Positions 18,327 through 26,275 of a stretch of DNA of 64,000 nt are shown here, one piece after another. Under the pieces are notes generated by a model. The model had not been told where the DNA came from. It ran no database searches and was given only the letters and a program-made list of their open reading frames with translations. The DNA comes from Mucilaginibacter lacusdianchii (lineage in GTDB: Bacteria > Bacteroidota > Bacteroidia > Sphingobacteriales > Sphingobacteriaceae), in assembly GCF_009770985.1 (NCBI RefSeq), contig NZ_WSRW01000002.1, forward strand, positions 558,001 through 622,000, given 5' to 3'. How positions within the stretch are numbered: position 1 is the stretch's first letter; every line of letters begins with the position of its first letter. The position numbers were made by a program, and so were the translations under genes.

Positions 18327-19793
18327 TTAGGACGCGGTTTTGCCTTTTATGAATTCTTGATATACCTGCTCAATCTTCTCTAACAGAAAACCTACCATTT
18401 CTTTCAATACTTTCACAGACTCTTCATCCGCTCTGAAATCGCTCTTGTACCTTGCTTCGGCATAACCTGATTGCAGTAGTGTAAATAATCTTACTCCTTC
18501 GAGCGTATCAAGTTTAAGCACATTTTTAATTTCATCTGTGAAAAGTAAGGTGATCTTAATTTTTCTCGCAAGGCTATGTCCGTTAGTACGGTAGCCAAGA
18601 ACTGCCGTTATAATTCCAATGAGGCTGCTCTCCGCTGCCTGATGTAAACAAAAGAGAGCTAAATTGTAATTTGCATCCTCAATATATCTTTCCGCGCCTT
18701 TAATAAAGTCGTTACCCTGATTACCCCATCTGTTCCAATTATGCTGTGCTCGCTCAAGCCAAATAGCGTTCTCTATGGCGCGTGCACCAGTAAGTTCGAC
18801 CTCTGGCGCTTGGTAAATATTGATGCTTTTGTAAAGGGTATTATGCCAAAAGCGTCGATCCTTCATTAACGCCTCTTTGGCACTAGATAGCTTGTGAACG
18901 ATGGCAAAAACCGATGCTAAGTATTGACAGTTATCTTCTATTTTATTGGCAATCTCGTGTTCGGGCGTTTTTTCCTTGTCATCAATTAGTACAAGGAGAT
19001 AATAAGTAAAGAGATCAGGATGTGTACCGATGAGGTACATCATCGATACCGATGGCACACGCCCTACGATAAGATTCTTCACTTCCTCGATGCCAAGTTT
19101 TTCAGCTTTTGTCAATTCAGGGTTTAGGTCTTTTAAGGGTAATAGCTCTTTGGCAATGGCTGTAGGTACTGAATCTTTATCAAACTTGCTTTTACCCCAA
19201 GACTTATGTGTGATCGTATCATCCGTTTCTCGCTGGTGAATAAGCCAGGCTGCTGAATAAAGCTTGCGGATATTATCATATACATCAATGATCTCGCCCG
19301 CCATCATAGTTTCGTCAGCAGCACTGTTATATAATGCAGCGTGCAACCATTCTTTCAAATAATCACGATACTCTTGTGGGCTGATCTTTTTAAAACACTT
19401 TTTGATTGCCTTGTATGGATTGGCGATCTCCTTTGCAGAAAGATTTTTTGGGAAATAGATCCAATCCTTCTTTTCCTCTTCTATCTGCTCTTCGGTAACA
19501 TCCGGCAATTTCGGCCACCTGTCACTATTCTTAAGTAATAACAAGTGCAAGGCTTCAATTAATTGCACTGTTTGATCATAGATAAATAACACGTGGCCGG
19601 GGCCATGTCGGTCTTTGTAGAACTTATCATTTAATACGTAATACCGCCATTCCTTTAAATCCTGACGGTGGTCATTCGGCCAGCCTGAACTGAAGAAGTC
19701 GGTGATGACCTTTAAGGGATTTACGATCTCACTGAAGCGCAAGTGTTTGGGATACTGTTCCCAAGGTGTTATGGTGCCTAAATACATGCTCAT
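18327..19793 (-). CDS. HEPN domain protein
   Basis: This 488-residue protein is of a type often carried on Bacteroidota mobile elements. The C-terminal part (about 369-480) is HEPN-like: helix with NYNLALFCLHQAAESSL, then GYRTNGHSLARK, then a Tyr/Ala/Arg segment SGYAEARYKSDF. HEPN domains often act as RNases through an R-x4-6-H motif. Here the spacing is R-x3-H (Arg402, His406), so RNase activity is uncertain. The first 360 residues are helical and Trp-rich (WP.D.R..LKEW repeated at about 40 and 130), suggesting two related N-terminal repeats of unknown function. It is monocistronic and divergent from the XRE gene at 19972. Confidence 0.7.
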   Translation of the reverse strand: MSMYLGTITPWEQYPKHLRFSEIVNPLKVITDFFSSGWPNDHRQDLKEWRYYVLNDKFYKDRHGPGHVLFIYDQTVQLIEALHLLLLKNSDRWPKLPDVTEEQIEEEKKDWIYFPKNLSAKEIANPYKAIKKCFKKISPQEYRDYLKEWLHAALYNSAADETMMAGEIIDVYDNIRKLYSAAWLIHQRETDDTITHKSWGKSKFDKDSVPTAIAKELLPLKDLNPELTKAEKLGIEEVKNLIVGRVPSVSMMYLIGTHPDLFTYYLLVLIDDKEKTPEHEIANKIEDNCQYLASVFAIVHKLSSAKEALMKDRRFWHNTLYKSINIYQAPEVELTGARAIENAIWLERAQHNWNRWGNQGNDFIKGAERYIEDANYNLALFCLHQAAESSLIGIITAVLGYRTNGHSLARKIKITLLFTDEIKNVLKLDTLEGVRLFTLLQSGYAEARYKSDFRADEESVKVLKEMVGFLLEKIEQVYQEFIKGKTAS

Positions 19794-19943
19794 GTTCTTA
19801 TTGCCGCATTGTTGCTAACAAGACAAATGACCACATGAAAAGATTTCTAACCTATTCTGAGGCTTTCTATCGGAGTTTAACAGCCAGGTAATTTATGCTT
19901 GTATAAGCCCCAGAAAACAGGTAACTTGAAATTCAAATTTTCA

Positions 19944-19951
19944 TACATTTG
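19944..19951 (+). promoter_or_regulatory. TAnnTTTG -7 box before the XRE regulator
   Basis: TACATTTG ends 20 bp before the ATG at 19972. No clear -33 partner. Confidence 0.4.
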
Positions 19952-19971
19952 CCTAACCAACCGTTTTTATT

Positions 19972-20409
19972 ATGAGTACAGCTACCGACACTCCAAAAAA
20001 TATTCACCAAGGCCGCAATGTGAAACGTTTTCGCGAAATGCTGGGATTGAAGCAGGAGGCGCTTGCTTTAGCTTTAGGTGAGGATTGGAGTCAAAAACGA
20101 GTATCTCTGTTGGAAGGGAAAGAAACAATTGAAGAAGATATCCTAACTCAAGTCGCTACTATACTTAAAGTACCTGTTGAGGCCATTAAGAATTTAGATG
20201 AGGACAAAGCGGTTAATATAATTGCCAACACGTTTAATGATGAGGCTGTAGCATATAGTCAATACTATAAATGCACGATTAACCCAATGGAAAAATGGAT
20301 CGAATCGTTGGACGAAATTAAGCAACTACATCAGGAGAACAAACAGCTTTATGAGCGTTTGCTTTCAAGAGAGGCTGAAATAATTGATCTGCTAAAAAAT
20401 AATAAGTAG
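19972..20409 (+). CDS. XRE-family transcriptional regulator with coiled coil
   Basis: The 145-residue protein has an N-terminal helix-turn-helix (about residues 12-72): GRNVKRFREMLGLKQEALALAL, then WSQKRVSLLEGKETIEE. A C-terminal coiled coil (about 108-140, EIKQLHQENKQLYERLLSREAEI) is likely to dimerize it. Small XRE proteins of this layout are common on Bacteroidota integrative elements. It may control the divergent HEPN gene (about 180 bp between starts) or the element's excision genes. That role is inferred from position. Confidence 0.8.
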   Translation: MSTATDTPKNIHQGRNVKRFREMLGLKQEALALALGEDWSQKRVSLLEGKETIEEDILTQVATILKVPVEAIKNLDEDKAVNIIANTFNDEAVAYSQYYKCTINPMEKWIESLDEIKQLHQENKQLYERLLSREAEIIDLLKNNK

Positions 20410-20797
20410 GTTAAGTTAAGCTGTAATAAGTTCGGTTCCCTGTTTACATTCCTAGATAAATCTAACTACTTCTGCATCTCATATTGACTTACTAATTCAT
20501 CATTACATACCAGGTCATTGCATCGCTTAAACAGCCGAAGCTAAAAGCAGGGAAATTGTCAAGGGCAACGGCGATAGCCGTTGTTTATACACCCTTGACT
20601 GTTTTCCTGCGTAGCTATCTTTGTGATGGCGGTGCTGTGACATTTTTCCTGATAAGTGCGCAGGGCGGGCAGGCGTGTGTGAGGTACGAATACTTGCCTG
20701 CGAGGGTGGCGAGGCTGATTGCGAAATGAAACTCGGCGCAAAGCGCGTGGTGCAATGCAGTAATCTGCCGCAGCCACATAGGGACAATCGTACACTT
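20410..20797. other. GC-rich structured non-coding region
   Basis: No convincing gene lies here, although frames stay open because of the base composition. It holds a nested hairpin: outer 19-nt arms (20547-20565 and 20592-20610) with about 16 matches, around an inner CAACGGC gata GCCGTTG (20566-20583). Further GC-rich inverted segments follow (GGCAGG near 20670 with CCTGC near 20700). It sits at the 3' end of the mobilization operon, next to the divergent regulator. A structured RNA or a second transfer-related site are the options. Confidence 0.5.
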
Positions 20798-21400
20798 CTA
20801 CTTAGCTGACTTTACCTTCTCCAGCCTTTGTTTAGCTGCTCTTTGTTGCTGTTCGGCCTGATGAGCTTCGGCTTCTGCTGCGATAATAGCTTGTTGTTTA
20901 ACCATAGCCTTTTCTGCTTGCTGTATAAAGCCATTGGGATCTTCAGTTAGCTTCGCTTCAATAGTTTTCGATACTTCGGGATACATTGCCCGCACCAACC
21001 AAAAGTTATAAGCCTCACTGTTTAGCCGGTTATTCTGATGATTAAAGTAAAGCGCTGTTCCTATAGAACCGGCCGTTAAAACAAAGGCAATCACGACGCC
21101 AATGATCAAGCTCTTTGACCAGGCACCGAAATGATGTGTGTTCCTGACAGTGACAATCTTAGGCATACTACTAACTATCTTTGTCAACTCATCTATGTTG
21201 GTCTGTATCTTACGATCATCGTAACGCTTATTCGCAGTCTCTACACGATCAGCAATGTTTTCCAACACATTTCGGTATTGTTCCATGAATGTCTTTAGGA
21301 AATCAGCCATGCCGGTTTCCAGTATGTCCATCCGACCTACTAAGCCCTGAAACAATTCCTCTATCATCGTTACTTTTTCTTCTATTTCTTCCTGTTGCAT
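20798..21400 (-). CDS. Mobilization-operon membrane/coiled-coil protein
   Basis: This 200-residue protein follows the relaxase gene in the same direction (36 bp gap). It has a helical N-terminal half, one transmembrane segment (about residues 114-137, LIIGVVIAFVLTAGSIGTALYF) and an Ala/Gln/Lys/Glu-rich coiled-coil tail ending AAKQRLEKVKSAK. Small membrane proteins at this place in Bacteroidota mob operons are probably accessory factors, perhaps tethering the relaxosome to the membrane. No precise family is recognised. Confidence 0.6.
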   Translation of the reverse strand: MQQEEIEEKVTMIEELFQGLVGRMDILETGMADFLKTFMEQYRNVLENIADRVETANKRYDDRKIQTNIDELTKIVSSMPKIVTVRNTHHFGAWSKSLIIGVVIAFVLTAGSIGTALYFNHQNNRLNSEAYNFWLVRAMYPEVSKTIEAKLTEDPNGFIQQAEKAMVKQQAIIAAEAEAHQAEQQQRAAKQRLEKVKSAK

Positions 21401-21436
21401 AACATTCTGTTTTAAGCTACTTTTCTACATGATTAA

Positions 21437-22414
21437 TTATAAGCGTGGCCCTTGTGTCTGCTGCTGACCCTTACGTTTCTTTCGCTTTCTACGTGCTTCT
21501 TCAGCATCGCCTATGGGATCAGGCCCGGCTGGCATAAACTCAGGTGTTAATAGAATATCCAAAAGGCTTTTACCACCACCAGAGTAGTGATGATGTTCAT
21601 GTTGTCTGTCGTTTTGTAAAGCCTCTCTTAACCTGCCGGCGAGTGATGGTTCATCACTCTGCTGTGTTGCCTGGTACAGCTGAATTTTCATATTCCGATT
21701 CAAAGCAGCATCAATCTTTGCATAACTCAGGCTGCGGTCGATTGCCGAGCCTTTCATTTTTAGATCGACTTTTTCAAAAGAGATACCCTGTACTTCACTG
21801 GTGCCGTTTCTATATTTGTGTGCTATAGCAATACCTTGCTTAGCAAGCTGTGCTTCTAGTTCTCTCCAGTTGGTGGCTGTTATTAAGGCAGCTTTGATGG
21901 CGTCGTGAAGCTCGTACCTTATTTTTTCTTTGCCACGTAGCGCTTGCCGGTTGACCTGTGCTTTACCTTCACCCAAATGGTAGCCGTACTTCAAGGTGAT
22001 CTCTTTACAGGCTTTGACATTTTTTGCAAAGTTGTTCCTGTCGCTGATCGTCTTACCTTTATTATCCACCCGATTATAAATCAGGTGTAGGTGCGGATGC
22101 GCTTTATCCGTATGTCGCACCACGACAAACTGCGTATTACGGATCCCCACCTTTTCCATGTACTCCTTCGCCCGTTCCACCATGATCGCATCGCTAAGCT
22201 TTGCTAAGTCTTCCTTGCTCCAGCTCAGGATGAGGTGCCCTACTGCTTTGCCTAACTCAGGCCGCATCTTGCGTTGCAGGTTAAAGTCCTGAATAAGCTG
22301 GCTGGCATTCTGTATCCGTACGCCTTCAGCATGCAATACCTTGGCTTCCTGCCGATCGACCACATAGCGGATACAGCCGCCAAAACTTCTGCCGGTGATT
22401 GGCTTACCCATCAT
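21437..22414 (-). CDS. Relaxase / mobilization nuclease (MOBP type)
   Basis: This 325-residue relaxase is expected to nick one strand at oriT and pilot it into a recipient cell. The metal-binding motif III is clear: HTDKAHPHLH at residues 101-110 (HxDxxHPHxH), followed by LIYNRVDNKG. A Tyr in IRYVVDR (residue 17) could be the nicking tyrosine. The C-terminal third is charged (RRKRKKRKG) and likely disordered. Its start overlaps the end of the MobC-like gene by 11 bp, so the two are translationally coupled. The candidate oriT lies just upstream of that gene. Confidence 0.9.
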   Translation of the reverse strand: MMGKPITGRSFGGCIRYVVDRQEAKVLHAEGVRIQNASQLIQDFNLQRKMRPELGKAVGHLILSWSKEDLAKLSDAIMVERAKEYMEKVGIRNTQFVVVRHTDKAHPHLHLIYNRVDNKGKTISDRNNFAKNVKACKEITLKYGYHLGEGKAQVNRQALRGKEKIRYELHDAIKAALITATNWRELEAQLAKQGIAIAHKYRNGTSEVQGISFEKVDLKMKGSAIDRSLSYAKIDAALNRNMKIQLYQATQQSDEPSLAGRLREALQNDRQHEHHHYSGGGKSLLDILLTPEFMPAGPDPIGDAEEARRKRKKRKGQQQTQGPRL

Positions 22415-22781
22415 GTTTATTGAGTTTGGTTAACAGCGCTTCTACTTGCCTGATTACAGCTTGTCCCTTTATCGCCATGGACAGCAACCCATTGGTGTGT
22501 GCCAGCTGCACATACTGATTGAAGTTATTGGCCAGACCCGCGAGCATGCGGAACCAAGCCGTTTCCTCGGCGGTAAAGCGCGGAAAAACCTTGGCGCTTT
22601 TGGCTGCCCTGCGAAACCATTCGCTCGGCTTAATGCCTGCTTTCTTGGCTCGTTCCTCAATCAGCAGCCGTTCGGTTGGGGTCAACCTGACCATCAAAAT
22701 GCTGCTCCGGTTGATCGCTTTTTTAGGTCTGCCCGGCGTTCGCTTCTTATTTAAATTGCTCTTTTCTGTGATTGCTGTCAT
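22404..22781 (-). CDS. MobC-like relaxosome accessory protein
   Basis: The 125-residue basic protein has a ribbon-helix-helix-like N-terminal region (about 26-60: SSILMVRLTPTERLLIEERAKKAG, then PSEWFRRAA). The C-terminal helices hold the MobC pattern NNFNQYVQLAHT. MobC-type proteins bind oriT and help the relaxase open the strands. It is directly upstream of the relaxase and overlaps it by 11 bp. In Bacteroidota elements the same position is often named MobA. Confidence 0.85.
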   Translation of the reverse strand: MTAITEKSNLNKKRTPGRPKKAINRSSILMVRLTPTERLLIEERAKKAGIKPSEWFRRAAKSAKVFPRFTAEETAWFRMLAGLANNFNQYVQLAHTNGLLSMAIKGQAVIRQVEALLTKLNKHDG

Positions 22782-22823
22782 GGACTAACTCCTTTCTAGA
22801 TCTTCTTTAAACACCGACCAACG

Positions 22824-22893
22824 GGAGCGAGTTCCGGATCATCCCGTCAGGGTGTATCCGGGTTTTTGTATAGCAAAAACATTAACTCGCTCC
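22824..22893. other. Candidate origin of transfer (oriT)
   Basis: Three nested or adjacent inverted repeats occur in 70 bp upstream of the mob genes: GGAGCGAGTT (22824-22833) with AACTCGCTCC (22884-22893); CCGGAT (22834-22839) with ATCCGG (22856-22861); and GTTTTTG TATAG CAAAAAC (22862-22880). Location next to mobC-relaxase and the hairpin density are typical of oriT. The nic site itself is not identified. Confidence 0.6.
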
Positions 22894-22971
22894 TTACAAG
22901 TCGTACAATCTTTCTGCGCACTATTCCTATAACCGGACATTGGTAAATTGCCCTTTTCATTCATCTGTTCA

Positions 22972-23280
22972 CTATCCGTTTTTAGGTAGCCAAACAAGGC
23001 TGCCGAGCCTCGGATGATAAGATGGCTGGTAACTGATATAACCGTACTTATCCAGCTCTTTAATGCACTTATGATAAGTTGCTATTGAGGCGATCCGGCT
23101 GTAAGCCATCAGTGTTTTCCGGGTGATGGTAAAGGGCATTTGAAAGCCGCTCCGTTGCCAGCAGACAAACAAACCAGTAAACAAGCTGACGTGGGTGGCC
23201 AGCATCCGGCTATCCGCGCCCATGCGTTTGATCCAGTTACTATAACGGCTAAAATTGCTTTTAAAATCTGCGGCTATCAT
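22972..23280 (-). CDS. Conserved mobile-element protein, winged-helix-like
   Basis: This 102-residue protein is not assigned to a named family. The pattern AYSRIASIATYHKCIKELDKYGYISYQPSYHP (given here in part) looks like a winged-helix DNA-binding fold, with a recognition helix and a wing. It begins with ATGA overlap to the upstream HTH gene, so the three small genes at 22972-23827 form one operon running toward the mob genes. A replication or transfer regulator is likely by position. Confidence 0.6.
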   Translation of the reverse strand: MIAADFKSNFSRYSNWIKRMGADSRMLATHVSLFTGLFVCWQRSGFQMPFTITRKTLMAYSRIASIATYHKCIKELDKYGYISYQPSYHPRLGSLVWLPKNG

Positions 23281-23540
23281 AATGCACCTCCTTCTAAAAG
23301 TTTGTTGATGTCGGCCAGTTTGTAATAAAGCATACCGCCAATCTTGGTAAAGCGCAGGGTGCCGTTTAACCGCAGGTTTTGCAAAGTGCCTGGCGAGATG
23401 TTAAGCAGCTTGCGCACTTCTACGCTTTTTAGCCATTGCTTGCTTTGACCCTGCGGTGTGCCGATCAGCCTTTTGATCTCTGATAGCATTTCATTCTTAA
23501 ATTGCTTCAAGTCCTCACTGGTGATTAATTCCACATTCAT
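23277..23540 (-). CDS. Helix-turn-helix protein (MerR/excisionase-like)
   Basis: The 87-residue protein carries an HTH_17-type domain: WLKSVEVRKLLNISPGTLQN and LRFTKIGGMLYYKLADINKLLE. This layout is that of small excisionase-like or MerR-like DNA-binding proteins. It overlaps both neighbours by 4 bp (ATGA). It may act in excision of the island or as a regulator of the mob region. Confidence 0.8.
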   Translation of the reverse strand: MNVELITSEDLKQFKNEMLSEIKRLIGTPQGQSKQWLKSVEVRKLLNISPGTLQNLRLNGTLRFTKIGGMLYYKLADINKLLEGGAL

Positions 23541-23827
23541 CGTTTGTCCTCCTTGATCTGATTTGTAATGTTTTGGTGCATGATGTTAAGCACCTGGCTT
23601 TTTTTAAAATAGACGCGCTTGTGCAGACGAAGAAAAGGCAATCCTTTTTTCATCCAGTCAGTGAGCGTGACCAATGACACGCCTAACTCTGTGGCCAGCT
23701 CCTGTTTGGAGAGAAGCCGTTCATTCTCTGGCGGCGGATTGCGTCCTAGATTAAAATGTTCCTTTAGTTCTGCCCTGACTGCATCCCGGATGCAGCGGCT
23801 TAAGGCTTCGTCGTTGATAATCGTCAT
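23537..23827 (-). CDS. Helix-turn-helix protein (HTH_17, excisionase-like)
   Basis: This 96-residue paralogue-like HTH protein has the core LLSKQELATELGVSLVTLTDWM and LPFLRLHKRVYFKKSQVLNIM. Together with the gene at 23277 it forms the pair of excisionase-like proteins that Bacteroidota integrative elements usually carry. It heads the three-gene operon, and the start at 23827 is preceded by about 160 bp without genes that probably contains the promoter. Confidence 0.8.
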   Translation of the reverse strand: MTIINDEALSRCIRDAVRAELKEHFNLGRNPPPENERLLSKQELATELGVSLVTLTDWMKKGLPFLRLHKRVYFKKSQVLNIMHQNITNQIKEDKR

Positions 23828-23988
23828 GCCGCAAATGAAAGTAATAACGGCACGCGGCGATGACCATGCAAGTTCACGTGGTTAAATTGAAGGGGTATAA
23901 GAAAGGTGAGAATGCCTTAACGGCTTATGAAATGACAACTATAGCTGTTTAGCATAAGTTGAGCAAAGCATCAGAACGGAAAGTCCTA

Positions 23989-24753
23989 TTAAATGCTGCG
24001 CTTCTTCGCGGGTACGATATCGAATAACTGGTATTTCGCAGGTACACCGGAATATTTATCTCCCGGATTTTTATGATCTGCTGGAAAATATCGCCTGATG
24101 GTATCGTGATTAATCTCGTTACCGCCTTCTGTGAAGTACTTGGAGATCATTTTGGTCCATACGATTTCTGTTCGAGAAAAGACCAGCTCTTTTCCTTCTT
24201 TAGGTAAAATGATATTCCTCATTTTTTGGCATAGATCAACGAAGGTTAGAACATATCCCTTGGGGATATCAATAACCTCTTTAGTTTCCAGTTTCCGGGC
24301 TTCTTTCAATTCTTGTTTCAAAATTGCTATTTTCTGTTCCTGGTGCTGGATCTGCTCATACTGTTCAGAAATGATCTCTGGTAGTGTTTTTTCGGTATGC
24401 CAGCGGTCTATGGAGCGCAGGTATTTTTGGAACCTAGTGAGGATCGCGATCAACTCTACATCCATTGCATGGCTGGAATGAAAAGGATCCTTCTGCTCAA
24501 TAAATTTGATGCGTCGCTGTACGATCTGCCAGACGAAGGTGAAGAATTCCTGTTCGCCATCAGGTTCTTTTGGAAGAAAGTATTTAAGGTGATGTTTGTA
24601 ATACAGAGCATACTCCGATTCATGCAGATCAAGAAGTTTGCGGATAAATAAATTGTCTTCATAACCCCGTTTTAACCCGGTTAATATACCGATGTCGTAT
24701 TTGTGCGGATTGAAATCGAATGGTTGGCGGGCTTTGAAATATCGGTTAGGCAT
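23989..24753 (-). CDS. Hypothetical mobile-element protein with coiled coil
   Basis: Not recognised. With the start at 24753 (MPNRYF) it has 254 residues; an upstream ATG at 24795 is less likely. The N-terminal half is helical with many aromatic residues. A coiled coil follows (about 120-150, EQYEQIQHQEQKIAILKQEL), and the C-terminal domain contains WTKMISKYFTEGGNEINHDTI with RRYFPADHKNPG, which suggests a DNA-binding HTH-like end. It sits upstream of the HTH operon in the same direction. A regulatory role for the element is plausible but unproven. Confidence 0.55.
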   Translation of the reverse strand: MPNRYFKARQPFDFNPHKYDIGILTGLKRGYEDNLFIRKLLDLHESEYALYYKHHLKYFLPKEPDGEQEFFTFVWQIVQRRIKFIEQKDPFHSSHAMDVELIAILTRFQKYLRSIDRWHTEKTLPEIISEQYEQIQHQEQKIAILKQELKEARKLETKEVIDIPKGYVLTFVDLCQKMRNIILPKEGKELVFSRTEIVWTKMISKYFTEGGNEINHDTIRRYFPADHKNPGDKYSGVPAKYQLFDIVPAKKRSI

Positions 24754-24795
24754 GGCTGTGAAGTTTTTTTTATTTAACGAAGAAAAACAACCCAA

Positions 24796-25173
24796 GTTTA
24801 ATAATCAAAACCAATATGTAAACATTTAAACTCATACTCAAGAGTTATAAAAGGCTAATCTAAGCTTTGATTCAATGAAGAATAGGGAACGTTTTATTGC
24901 CATTTAAGTAAAAGAAGTATAAATAACTGAGTCACTATTAAATATATAAGGGAAAAGAAGGGTTAGCAGAGTTGCAAATAGTCTCTCAATTCGATTGATA
25001 ACGTAGTAGGAATTCACGTAATCAAATTCTTGAAATTTTGCTATATCTAAAGTTCATTTTTTCCGTTTAAAAAAATGTAAATAATACTTGAGATGTAGAC
25101 ATTAGAAAGTTTAGTTTGAAAGCAAAAAATGGCTTTCCTTTGGTTATCAGTGTTCGAGTATTACAAATCAACA
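24796..25173. other. Gene-free stretch between mobilization module and defence operon
   Basis: AT-rich, with no conserved gene, RNA or clear hairpin seen. It separates the end of the HNH gene from the upstream start of the mobile-element protein. Confidence 0.5.
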
Positions 25174-26274
25174 CTAGGCTATATCTAGTCTTGTACATTC
25201 TTCAAAAAAGGCCTTTTTTAAAAAATTACAATCCGCCATCATGTCTTCACTACATTGATTTAAAAGTAACTTATACCAATCTTCTTTTGACAAATCATCG
25301 TTTTTTAATATTTTCTTGGCTACATGGATTCCATCCTTTAAATCAATATACCATTTCTTGCCAGCATGTTTTCCTAGCAACTTGGCCCTATATCTTTCTT
25401 CAATTCCATAAACTTCTTTCCAACTTTCTATTTCTTCATTTTTTCCATTGCAAGTCATAGTAATACCTATTTCTTCACTTGTCAAAGTCTTTAAATCAGG
25501 GTTTAGAAGTTCGACTTTAATATCAAGATTCCAGTTTTCCAGCGAATACGGATAGAAGGCTTTTCTCCTTAAAATCTCATTCGAAAGAGGATCGATGTTA
25601 ATCAAAGGATTTTGTTCCAATTTGTATGAAGAGTTACATTCATGACACATTGGTGCCAAATTTTTGAAGTTGATAGAGTTGAAAGGATATTTTCCTTTGG
25701 GAAGAAAGTGATCGTACGCTTCCAACTTTGAATGATCATTCCCCTTAATTGAATTTAAGCCGCAGAATGGACAAATCCCTTCGTGTCCATCAAAATTGGC
25801 ATCAATAAAGTCTTCGTAGTGCGACTTTTTTAGGTCCTTGATATTCCCAAAGATCGCTAAAATAAAAGGGGAGGTTGAACCATAAAGCCTTTCATAAAAG
25901 GTCTTTAACAAAAGTGATAACTTTGGATATCGGGCTTCAATCTCCTGATATCTAACAGGTTTTAAATCAGTGTTTATACATAAAGAATGAATTCTGTTAT
26001 TCGTCTTGTACCACCCTTTCAATTCCTTTCGCTGAGCTTTGCCCAGCTTCAGAAATTCAGCATAAATATTTTCGATACTCGAATTGAAAAACTGAGCCCA
26101 ATCTCCATCGTCATAATGAAGTGTCTCATAAATAATTTTAAGTTCTGGATATTGATTCAATTTAGAGGAATCAAAATCAGCTCTTGCTTTTGTCCAAACA
26201 TGATTAAAGAGAAAGTCGCTATACTTTTGAAACTTCTCAATTTCATGATTTACATATTTGTACTTGAAGAGCAT
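25174..26274 (-). CDS. HNH endonuclease, PtuB-like
   Basis: This 366-residue nuclease is the last gene of the restriction operon. The central HNH core is clear: a zinc-type CPFC at 168-171, YDHFLPKGKYPF at 187-198 holding the catalytic His, and NLAPMCHECNSSYK at 205-218 with the second Cys pair and the Asn. In Septu (PtuAB) and Ec78-type retrons, an HNH protein pairs with an ABC-type ATPase and cuts nucleic acid on phage infection. The ATPase gene lies 1 bp upstream. The assignment as PtuB-like comes from this pairing and the HNH type, not from a search. Confidence 0.8.
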   Translation of the reverse strand: MLFKYKYVNHEIEKFQKYSDFLFNHVWTKARADFDSSKLNQYPELKIIYETLHYDDGDWAQFFNSSIENIYAEFLKLGKAQRKELKGWYKTNNRIHSLCINTDLKPVRYQEIEARYPKLSLLLKTFYERLYGSTSPFILAIFGNIKDLKKSHYEDFIDANFDGHEGICPFCGLNSIKGNDHSKLEAYDHFLPKGKYPFNSINFKNLAPMCHECNSSYKLEQNPLINIDPLSNEILRRKAFYPYSLENWNLDIKVELLNPDLKTLTSEEIGITMTCNGKNEEIESWKEVYGIEERYRAKLLGKHAGKKWYIDLKDGIHVAKKILKNDDLSKEDWYKLLLNQCSEDMMADCNFLKKAFFEECTRLDIA

Positions 26275-26275
26275 A

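Noticed and set aside
20527..20795. Open minus-strand frames of 78-86 residues in the structured block
   Set aside because: They are Cys/Arg/Ser-rich without any recognisable pattern and arise from the base composition; nested hairpins explain the region better.
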